NCBI RefSeq assembly: GCF_003426735.1
Contig: NZ_QVON01000003.1
Span: 310,001 to 374,000, forward strand
Direction: 5' to 3'
DNA: 64,000 nt
Source of the DNA: Arenibacter sp. P308M17
Lineage (GTDB): Bacteria > Bacteroidota > Bacteroidia > Flavobacteriales > Flavobacteriaceae
Every line of letters begins with the position of its first letter. Position 1 is the stretch's first letter. A program made the position numbers and the translations under genes. Of the stretch, positions 55,275-62,784 are shown piece after piece. The notes under the pieces were generated by a model. It was not told where the DNA came from and made no database searches. It saw only the letters and a list, made by a program, of their open reading frames with translations.

Positions 55275-55420
55275 AACAATTCTCTTTTTAAAATTAATCC
55301 AATATACTAAGAAACTGTTTAAGTTTTATCCTTCTAAATATCAGGTAATTCTTTCTTTTCTACCCAAGCAAAAACCCCGCCAAATTATATCTGGTTCGGA
55401 TATATGACAAAATGTACTTT

Positions 55421-56521
55421 CTAAAGATCAATAGATTCCCATTTAAAAGCTTCCAAAATCGCCTTAGAGACCACTTTTCCCTTAACTATACTGAGCCCCT
55501 TGTGTAGGGATGCGTCCAATTGGCAGGCCTCTTCCCAACCTAAATTGGCCAATTTCAACACGTAGGGCAAAGTTACATTGGTCAAAGCCATGGTAGAAGT
55601 ATACGGCACTGCCCCTGGCATATTGGTAACACAGTAATGCACCACATCCTCTACAATATATACGGGATTCTCGTGCGTAGTGGGCCTTGTGGTCTCCACA
55701 CATCCTCCCTGGTCTACGGCAACATCTACGATTACACTCCCTGGACGCATATCCTTAAGCATATCGCGAGTAATGATCTTAGGGGTTTTGGCCCCCTTTA
55801 CCAGGATACCCCCAACAATTAGATCATGGTCCCTGATGTGTTTCCTTATATTGTATTCATTTGAAAATTCGGTCACTACATGGCTAGGCATTACGTCGTT
55901 TACATGGCGAAGCCGTTTCATATTGATATCCAAAATAGTAACATGGGCCCCTAGTCCGGCTGCCATTTTAGCAGCTTGAATCCCTACGACACCTGCCCCA
56001 AGTACCAGCACCCTTCCAGGCGCCACCCCAGGTACCCCTCCCAATAGCACTCCCCGGCCCTTTGCGGGTTTTTCCAAGTATTTGGCCCCTTGTTGAATGG
56101 CCATTCTGCCCGCAACTTCGGACATGGGCGTTAGCAATGGCAATGTCCCGTCTTCATCCTCTACGGTTTCATAGGCAATACAAATAGCCTTACGATGCAT
56201 CATGGCTTCGGTAAGGACTTCATTGGAGGCAAAATGAAAATAGGTAATTACTACCTGCCCCCTTTGAACAAGGCCATACTCCTCCTTTATAGGTTCCTTT
56301 ACCTTAACGATCAGTTCGCTCATGGCATAGACCTGACCAATGGTATCCAGAACAATGGCACCTACCTGTTGATAATCGGCATTTGAAAACCCACTGCCAT
56401 CCCCGGCACCGGTCTGCACGTATACCGTATGGTTATTTCTCACTAGTTCAAAAACCCCGGCAGGCGTCATGCCCACCCTACTCTCGTTATTTGCGATTTC
56501 TTTTGGAATCCCGACTTTCAT
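55421..56521 (-). CDS. ald: Alanine dehydrogenase
   Basis: The start is set at the ATG at 56519-56521 (MKVGIPKEIANNESRVGMTP), which is the family N terminus; the in-frame extension to 56641 is atypical. The 366-residue enzyme has the NAD-binding VLVLGAGVVGIQAAKMAAGLG and the substrate-binding KEP and H-bearing segments of alanine/PNT dehydrogenases. It interconverts alanine and pyruvate plus ammonia, with NAD. A bifunctional pyridine transhydrogenase is excluded by length. Confidence 0.93.
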   Translation of the reverse strand: MKVGIPKEIANNESRVGMTPAGVFELVRNNHTVYVQTGAGDGSGFSNADYQQVGAIVLDTIGQVYAMSELIVKVKEPIKEEYGLVQRGQVVITYFHFASNEVLTEAMMHRKAICIAYETVEDEDGTLPLLTPMSEVAGRMAIQQGAKYLEKPAKGRGVLLGGVPGVAPGRVLVLGAGVVGIQAAKMAAGLGAHVTILDINMKRLRHVNDVMPSHVVTEFSNEYNIRKHIRDHDLIVGGILVKGAKTPKIITRDMLKDMRPGSVIVDVAVDQGGCVETTRPTTHENPVYIVEDVVHYCVTNMPGAVPYTSTMALTNVTLPYVLKLANLGWEEACQLDASLHKGLSIVKGKVVSKAILEAFKWESIDL

Positions 56522-56848
56522 TTTCAATGCTATTTTAGACCTAATACAAAAAAACACCTCTTCCGGGCTACATGATGATAAGAACTCCAAAAATGGAACA
56601 AATAAATATAAGAAAATCCCCCAAATGAAGGGCAGAAACATTCATTATTACGTTTTTCACTTCAGTGTACTACCATTTATTAGCTGTATGAAGTATGCCG
56701 TAGGTAAAAAAGAATTTTTGCAAGGCAGGAAAATGTCAAGGGACCAAATATATGACCCTTAGGTTTGGGCCTGACCGGACACCAAACACCATTTGGACTT
56801 AAATCCAAACTATTCCCCAAAAGCAACGGAAGTCTTGGGACAATCGTT
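56522..56848. other. Spacer between ald and leuS
   Basis: The 327 bases hold no recognised gene or repeat. They include the ald promoter region; no clear TAnnTTTG box was seen. Confidence 0.5.
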
Positions 56849-59800
56849 TTAACCCACTATATTGACGATCTTTCCGGGAACCACAATCACCTTCTTAGGG
56901 GTACGGCCCTGTAACTGTTCCTGTGTTTTGTCATGGGCCATGACGGCGGCCTCTATTTCCTCTTTGGATAGATCTGCCGGCAATTCCACTTTAAAGCGCA
57001 CCTTCCCATTGAAGGAAATAGGGTACTCCTTACTGCTCTCTACCAAATACTTCCCTTCAAACTTGGGGAAGGGAGCGTTTGCAATGGAGGTCGTATGTCC
57101 CAATTTACTCCAAAGTTCCTCGGCTATATGGGGCGCATAGGGAGAGACCAATACGGCCAAGGGTTCCAAAATGGCCCTGCTGGTACATTTTTGGGCAGAC
57201 AATTCATTTACGGCAATCATAAAGGTAGATACAGAGGTATTAAAGGAGAAATTCTCTATATCTTCCTCTACTTTTTTAATAGTCCTGTGTAGGGTTTTCA
57301 GACTTTCTTTCAATGGTTCGGCAACACCCCCCTCGCCCCCCTCAAGGGGGGAATTATCCACTTTAAACTGGCCCTCCCGCCCGGAATGGTACAAACGCCA
57401 TAATTTCTTTAAGAAACCATGTGTTCCGGTAATCCCAGCCGTATTCCAAGGTTTGGATTGCTCCAAAGGCCCTAGGAACATCTCATACAATCGCAGACTA
57501 TCCGCCCCGTATTCCTCGCAGATAGCATCCGGACTTACCACATTGTATTTGGACTTGGACATTTTTTCTACTTCGCGAGAGACTTTGAAGGCCCCTCCTA
57601 AATCCTCCCCAAAAGGGAGGACTTCCCCCTTCTCTCCTATAAAAATGGCATCTTTGTATTCTTCTCCAAATTCACTATCTCTTTTTAATTCTTCAATATC
57701 CAATTCATCTGAAGCATTAACGTATTGAACTTTTACATGGATTGGTGAAAATTTAAGCCCGTGTACAATTGCTCCAACATTTTGAGTACGAATATCATTC
57801 TGGACATATTCAAACAACCTCATAAAGATTTTCAAAGTATCTTTTTTACCTCCATCAAGTAAATTATAAAAAACTGTGTCCTCAATTACACTTGCCAATC
57901 CTTTTGTGAACCCATTGCCGTTAGCAAAAATATTTTTATCCTGAGCTGATATTTCAGAAGATAAAATAAATTTATATAAATCATCTATTTCCTTAAAACA
58001 ATCATAAGAAACATACATGGGTTTGGTTAGAGAAGGTTCTTTAATTTTCTTGTTTAATGACCAACTTGCTTCAAAATCGACTCTATAAACAAAAGCACTG
58101 GTCCCCGTAATCATTCCCTGGTTGATGAGTTTTTTGGCAAACTCGGGTTTGGGCACCACTCCCTTATCGAACAGGAACTTCTGCCAAAAACGGGAATACA
58201 GCAAATGTCCGGTGGCATGCTCGCTACCCCCAATGTAGAGATCCACATCCTGCCAATAGTCCATCGCCTCCTTAGAAAAAATTTCCTTTTCATTATGGGG
58301 ATCCATATAACGGTTGAAGTAATACGAACTCCCCGCCCAACCGGGCATGGTGTTCAGTTCCAAGGGAAATACGGTTACATCATCAATTAACTGATTACTG
58401 ACTACTGCCGACTTCCCAACGTCCCAGGCCCAGATCGTGGCATTGCCCAAGGGCGGTTCCCCGGTTTCCGTAGGCAGGTATTTCTCCACCTCGGGCAGTA
58501 TAATGGGCAAATGTTCGGCACTAATCATTTGGGGCATCCCGTCCACATAATATACTGGAAAGGGTTCTCCCCAATAGCGTTGTCGACTAAATACGGCATC
58601 CCGCAACCTGTAATTGATCTTGCCTTTTCCCTGTCCCAATTGTTCCAATTCGGAAATGACACGCTTAACGGCTTCCTTATAGGGGAGTCCGTTCAAGAAG
58701 TCGGAATTGGCGATAACCGTCTTTTCCTTATCGGCAAAGGCCAATTCGGAAATATCCACTCCCTCAAATATATTGGGAATGGGAATATTAAAATGCTTTG
58801 CAAAGTCGTAATCGCGTTGATCCCCACAGGGAACGGACATTACCGCCCCGGTACCATATCCGGCCAACACATAATCCCCTATCCAAATTGGAATGGGCTC
58901 CTTGCTGAACGGGTGTTCTGCGTAAGCTCCCGTAAAGGCTCCCGTTATGGTCTTTACATCGGCCATACGATCGCGCTCACTGCGTTTGGCCGTAGCCGCA
59001 ATATAAGCCTCTACTTCCTCCTTTTGGCCGGAAGTGGTTATTTTGGACACCAATTCGTGCTCCGGGGCCAGGGTCATAAAACTTACCCCAAAAATGGTAT
59101 CGGGCCGGGTGGTGAATACCGAAATTTCCTGGGCTTGCGAATTGACCTCCCCCCTGCCCCCTCCCAAGGAGGGGGAGTTTAGTGCCGTCTCAATTTTATA
59201 AACTACCTCATCAATATCATTAAGAACTTCATCATTGGTAAATCTGATAACGGTATACCCCTTTTTCTGCTCCAACAACAATTGCCTTTCCGCATCCTCG
59301 TTCAACTGATATTGGTGAATTTCTCCATCCACCTCCACGATCAATTCTTTTTCCAAGCAAACAAAATCTACTATATACCTAGAAATTGGATGTTGTATTC
59401 TAAATTTTGAATCCAGATTTCTATTTCTTAGGGCCTCCCATAGCTTAGCTTCTGCCTTGGTGGGGTTCTTGCGCATATCTTTGGCCCTTTCCAATAGAAC
59501 TCCATAAATATCCGAATCGGCAGTATGAAATTTCGGTGAAGACGAATCCCTATTAAGATCAGAAGTCGTTCCCCCTCCTTGGGGAGGGGCTAGGGGGAGG
59601 ACCCTAAACGTCACTTCCGCCCCTTCGGACCTGCCTATCCAATTGGTTTGGGAATCCTTTAAGGGTTGGGGCCAATCTACCATGGCCAGATCGTCCAACA
59701 ACCGCTGGGCATAGGCAGAGATCCGCATGCTCCACTGCGTCATTTTTTTGCGGATAACAGGATGCCCCCCTCGTTCCGAAACCCCGTTGACAATCTCGTC

Positions 59801-60475
59801 GTTGGCCAAAACGGTTCCAAGGGCCGGACACCAATTTACTTCGGTCTCCGCCAAATATGTTAACCTATATTGCAACAACACTTCCTGTTGTTGCTTTGCC
59901 GTAAAGGCCTGCCAATCGGCCGCTGAAAATAGCGCAACATCTTCATCACAAACCGCATTTACACTTTGGTTGCCCTCTTTTTCAAAAATAGCGATCAACC
60001 TGGAAATATCTTCCGCCCTATCGGCATCCTTATTGTACCAGGAATTAAAAAGTTGGATAAAGATCCACTGTGTCCATTTATAATAGTTGGGATCGGAGGT
60101 ACGCACTTCCCTGCTCCAATCGAAAGAAAATCCAATTTTATCCAACTGTTCCCTATACCTGTTGATATTGGTTTCCGTGGTAATGGCTGGATGCTGCCCA
60201 GTCTGAATGGCATATTGCTCCGCAGGCAGGCCAAAGGAATCGTACCCCATAGGATGCAATACATTAAACCCCTTATGCCTTTTGTAGCGCGCATAAATAT
60301 CACTGGCAATATAGCCCAAAGGATGCCCTACGTGCAAACCGGCACCGGAAGGATAGGGAAACATATCCAGTACATAAAACTTTTCTTTTTGGGAATCGTT
60401 ATCCGCCTTAAAAGTTTGGTTTTCCGCCCAAAATTGCTGCCACTTTTCTTCAATCTTCCTGAAATCGTAAGTCAT
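56849..60475 (-). CDS. leuS: Leucyl-tRNA synthetase with multiple in-frame insertions, including a DUF559 nuclease domain
   Basis: The class I synthetase core is intact: HVGH at 48-51 (HIGH), the WIGRSEG entry to the CP1 editing domain, FTTRPDTIFG, the AGYGTGAVMSVPCGD editing segment, EVEKMSKSKYN with KMSKS at 971-975, and the C-terminal anticodon-binding domain. At 1208 residues it is far longer than usual LeuRS (roughly 850-950). The excess maps to residues 292-444 (DUF559 element), about 795-911 (A/T-rich segment near the leucine-specific domain), about 949-962 and about 1039-1051 (short G/C-rich palindromes read in frame). No stop or frameshift is seen, so it should still make an active synthetase. 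It charges tRNA-Leu and edits mischarged products. Confidence 0.92.
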   Translation of the reverse strand: MTYDFRKIEEKWQQFWAENQTFKADNDSQKEKFYVLDMFPYPSGAGLHVGHPLGYIASDIYARYKRHKGFNVLHPMGYDSFGLPAEQYAIQTGQHPAITTETNINRYREQLDKIGFSFDWSREVRTSDPNYYKWTQWIFIQLFNSWYNKDADRAEDISRLIAIFEKEGNQSVNAVCDEDVALFSAADWQAFTAKQQQEVLLQYRLTYLAETEVNWCPALGTVLANDEIVNGVSERGGHPVIRKKMTQWSMRISAYAQRLLDDLAMVDWPQPLKDSQTNWIGRSEGAEVTFRVLPLAPPQGGGTTSDLNRDSSSPKFHTADSDIYGVLLERAKDMRKNPTKAEAKLWEALRNRNLDSKFRIQHPISRYIVDFVCLEKELIVEVDGEIHQYQLNEDAERQLLLEQKKGYTVIRFTNDEVLNDIDEVVYKIETALNSPSLGGGRGEVNSQAQEISVFTTRPDTIFGVSFMTLAPEHELVSKITTSGQKEEVEAYIAATAKRSERDRMADVKTITGAFTGAYAEHPFSKEPIPIWIGDYVLAGYGTGAVMSVPCGDQRDYDFAKHFNIPIPNIFEGVDISELAFADKEKTVIANSDFLNGLPYKEAVKRVISELEQLGQGKGKINYRLRDAVFSRQRYWGEPFPVYYVDGMPQMISAEHLPIILPEVEKYLPTETGEPPLGNATIWAWDVGKSAVVSNQLIDDVTVFPLELNTMPGWAGSSYYFNRYMDPHNEKEIFSKEAMDYWQDVDLYIGGSEHATGHLLYSRFWQKFLFDKGVVPKPEFAKKLINQGMITGTSAFVYRVDFEASWSLNKKIKEPSLTKPMYVSYDCFKEIDDLYKFILSSEISAQDKNIFANGNGFTKGLASVIEDTVFYNLLDGGKKDTLKIFMRLFEYVQNDIRTQNVGAIVHGLKFSPIHVKVQYVNASDELDIEELKRDSEFGEEYKDAIFIGEKGEVLPFGEDLGGAFKVSREVEKMSKSKYNVVSPDAICEEYGADSLRLYEMFLGPLEQSKPWNTAGITGTHGFLKKLWRLYHSGREGQFKVDNSPLEGGEGGVAEPLKESLKTLHRTIKKVEEDIENFSFNTSVSTFMIAVNELSAQKCTSRAILEPLAVLVSPYAPHIAEELWSKLGHTTSIANAPFPKFEGKYLVESSKEYPISFNGKVRFKVELPADLSKEEIEAAVMAHDKTQEQLQGRTPKKVIVVPGKIVNIVG
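57324..57359. repeat. Family C-like palindrome inside leuS (residues about 1039-1051)
   Basis: ACACCCCCCTCGCCCCCCTC then AAGGGGGGAATTATCC. Read in frame it gives NSPLEGGEGGV, a Gly/Pro-rich loop. Its AAGGGGGGAATTATCC end resembles the palindrome at 17297-17331 (AGGGGAGGAATTATCC). Confidence 0.75.
57590..57631. repeat. Family C variant palindrome inside leuS (residues about 949-962)
   Basis: GGCCCCTCCTAAATCCTCCC then CAAAAGGGAGGACTTCCCCC. In frame it encodes GEVLPFGEDLGGAF, directly before the KMSKS region. The close relative at 17297-17331 is non-coding. Confidence 0.75.
57640..58090 (-). other. A/T-rich segment of leuS, probable foreign or recombined tract
   Basis: Residues about 795-945, around the leucine-specific domain, use A/T-rich codons (ATT, TTT, AAT, TTA) unlike the rest of leuS. 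About 115 residues (from DFEASWSLNKK to IVHGLKF) occupy a place where Bacteroidota LeuRS usually has a short linker. The tract ends at the in-frame palindrome at 57590-57631. Confidence 0.6.
59144..59602 (-). mobile_element. Family C element carrying a complete DUF559 endonuclease domain, inserted in frame in leuS
   Basis: 459 bases (153 codons) with inverted arms of about 34 bases at 59144-59177 and 59569-59602, matching those of the intergenic element at 8512-8686. On the coding strand the arms read VLPLAPPQGGG and SPSLGGGRGEV. Between them is a full DUF559 domain: KFHTADSDIYG, the helix RKNPTKAEAKLWEALRNR, YIVDFVCL (Asp), LIVEVDGEIH (ExD plus His) and YTVIRFTNDEVL, the PD-(D/E)XK, Vsr-like layout. 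The insertion lies in the loop before the LeuRS FTTRPD motif. No intein splice motifs are present, so it stays part of LeuRS unless cleaved by other means. Confidence 0.85.
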
Positions 60476-60850
60476 TCTAATCTCTCGTATTTTAATCCAG
60501 TGTACCTACTGCACACACGTGCATTTATTATTAATGTAGCGCAAAAATAAGTTTAATCTATGAAATGAACTATCACAATAGGGTCTAAGATCTAAATTAT
60601 AATGGTGAAAATATGTAAATTGAAAATTGCTCCAAGGAGCTGCAACAACATCCTTTCCAGCTGTTGTTACAACCTAAAAAAAATCTATTCAATACCCTAG
60701 GTCCAAGGGTACAAGGTATGTTTCCGAAAAATATGTTACATTACAAGGGCCGCCTGAACGGGCAGGCAAGCCTAGGGGAATTAAGTGCTGTAAAATGACC
60801 TGCCAACTGTACATATTGCACATTTGGCACAAAATATTTATCTTTCATTT
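60476..60850. promoter_or_regulatory. leuS promoter region; -7 box at 60543-60550 (minus)
   Basis: The minus strand reads TATTTTTG at 60543-60550, about 65 bases before the leuS ATG. The surrounding GCAAAAATAAGTTTAATC and the first leuS codons are duplicated at 62538-62665. The remaining spacer holds no gene; for the T9SS gene, TATCTTTC at 60839-60846 with TTG at 60816-60818 is a candidate promoter with 20-base spacing. Confidence 0.5.
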
Positions 60851-62449
60851 ATGAACCATTTCTCAGGACGACTATTTACTATATGCCTTTTAGTTGTTTG
60901 CTTTTTCAGCAATTTTGTTCATGGAGAATTTAGGTTTGGCGCAATACATACCGGCCTACCCCTATATTCGGTATGGGATGGCACCGAAAACAGCCCTGGC
61001 AGTATTTATCCACACACACTCGCATATTCCCCACATAAGGAGCACATAATAACAATCCCAAAAATGGTGAATACTACTGCCCAGGATTGCTACATTGGGA
61101 CTCAAGTGGCCGATGAACTCAACAATACTAGTTTTCCCCACTGTGAAACATCCACTCCTACCAGTATAAGGCTTCATGCACTTCCTTTGCCTCCTAAAAA
61201 TGCTAAATACGTTTACAAATGGCAGCAAAGTATTGATGGTAAAGATTGGGAAGACAGTGCAGAAGTAATTCTTAGAGAAGACACTGGAGGGATAATTATG
61301 GGTTCAGCTGATGTTATGGGTGCAGAACCAGGAGCCTGGAGTCAATATATTATTCCATCGTCGACGACCAATTATCGTTTTTATAGGTGGATATTAATCG
61401 ATGAGGGTTTCTTGGACCCTCTATGTACTGTGGATTACCAAGTGTACGAGATTTTTGACGTACCCCAGCCCGAGCCCCCTCTAAGCCTTGGAAATATAGA
61501 ATCTTGTAGGGCAGAAAACAGGGTGCTATCTGTAAGCATTGATGAAGAAGTGGAATGGTATGACGATTTAACAGTGGATTGGTATGACGAACCCACAGGC
61601 GGTAATCTGTTGCTGGCCAACAGTTCCACTCTTTTGGCTCTAACATCGGGCACCTATTATGCTGAAGCTCGGGCTTTGCCCGCGCCTTTGGGGCCGCCTG
61701 TCCCTGGCTCCTCCGTTCACGATCCCGATTCCATATTGGGGTGTTCCTCCAGCCAAAGGACACCTGTATCCATTATTATACACGACCCCCCCCCTAAACC
61801 AATAGATGAAACCCTGAGTTTCTGTGAAAATACGACCATCACCTTGTCCTCAGATACAGACAATGTTGACTATGAGTGGAGTACCGGCGAAACTACCTCC
61901 AATATTATTGTTAGTACTCCTGGAATTTATACAGTTACACTGACCAATGGCAACGGTTGTTCTACTACGAAAACGATTACCCTAAATCAAATTGAAGCGC
62001 CTAAAATAAAAACAGCCATTTCGGAGGAATACACCCTTATTATACTCATGGATAATAATGGGGATTTTGAATATTCCCTAGATGGTTATAATTACCAAGA
62101 CGATAATGAGTTTACCAATACTGAGGGCGGATTATATACCCTCTTTGCCCGTGAGAAAAACCACTGTGGCACAACAAATCTCCCTTATGTTCATTTGATA
62201 ATCCCCAAATTTTTCACTCCCAATGGGGATGGTATACATGATACTTTCAAAATTAGCGGGGCCGAAAATTTAAAACCGGTACAATTAAGTATTTTCGACC
62301 GCTATGGCAACCTTTTAAAAACCACCATGAACAATCCTTTCGAATGGGATGGTAGTTATAAAGGGCAGGCGCTTCCCGCCTCTGATTATTGGTTTCAATT
62401 TAAAGTTAACAACAATATAAAAAAAGGTCATTTCGCTTTAAAAAGATAA
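60851..62449 (+). CDS. Secreted adhesin-like protein with T9SS type B sorting domain
   Basis: From ATG 60851 the 532-residue protein has a signal peptide (about 1-25, ending NFVHG), a non-repetitive N-terminal half (with KYVYKWQQSIDGKDW), Ig-like repeats (from GNIESCRAENRVLSV, then SFCENTTITLSS and GNGCSTTKTITL), and a CHU_C gliding-motility-associated domain: PKFFTPNGDGIHDTFKI, LSIFDRYGNLL and YWFQFKV. That C terminus is the type B T9SS signal for surface export. A 24-base in-frame duplication (VEWYD/VDWYD) lies at 61550-61590. It is paralogous to the next gene. The in-frame TTG at 60824 is a poorer start. Confidence 0.88.
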   Translation: MNHFSGRLFTICLLVVCFFSNFVHGEFRFGAIHTGLPLYSVWDGTENSPGSIYPHTLAYSPHKEHIITIPKMVNTTAQDCYIGTQVADELNNTSFPHCETSTPTSIRLHALPLPPKNAKYVYKWQQSIDGKDWEDSAEVILREDTGGIIMGSADVMGAEPGAWSQYIIPSSTTNYRFYRWILIDEGFLDPLCTVDYQVYEIFDVPQPEPPLSLGNIESCRAENRVLSVSIDEEVEWYDDLTVDWYDEPTGGNLLLANSSTLLALTSGTYYAEARALPAPLGPPVPGSSVHDPDSILGCSSSQRTPVSIIIHDPPPKPIDETLSFCENTTITLSSDTDNVDYEWSTGETTSNIIVSTPGIYTVTLTNGNGCSTTKTITLNQIEAPKIKTAISEEYTLIILMDNNGDFEYSLDGYNYQDDNEFTNTEGGLYTLFAREKNHCGTTNLPYVHLIIPKFFTPNGDGIHDTFKISGAENLKPVQLSIFDRYGNLLKTTMNNPFEWDGSYKGQALPASDYWFQFKVNNNIKKGHFALKR

Positions 62450-62784
62450 TTTCTAGTAAAAACAAGAGGCCGCCAAGGGGGCAAATGAAACCGCTGGACC
62501 AAAATACAGCTTCCAATTCGTTAGGAAAGGAGCCTCCGCCCCTTTTCTTCAATCTTCCTGAAATCGTAAGTCATTCTAAATTGTTTGTCTTTAAATCCGC
62601 CCTACTAAGGGTACCCGCTTCATTCATTTTACACTGGGCAAAAAATAAGTTTAATCCATGAAAGCAAAAAGATATTATACATTAACCTGCGGCGACTGCC
62701 AACACCAACGCATAGGTAATCGTCAATATTTACCAATGGTCTTTCCTTTGTTCTTTATTACCTCAAAATATATATCTTTAAAAC
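62450..62784. repeat. Spacer with a duplicated leuS 5' fragment and promoter
   Basis: Bases 62538-62579 match 60440-60481 with one mismatch, and GCAAAAAATAAGTTTAATCC at 62638 onward matches the leuS -7 region. On the minus strand a remnant frame (62574 to 62521) starts MTYDFRKIEEKG and stops after 17 codons. TATCTTTA at about 62773 with an upstream TTTG at 62747 is a candidate promoter for the next gene. Confidence 0.75.

Noticed and set aside
59144-59602. Reading the leuS insertion as an intein
   Set aside because: No Cys/Ser at the upstream junction, no terminal His-Asn, and no intein blocks; the junctions are G/C-rich palindromic arms instead.
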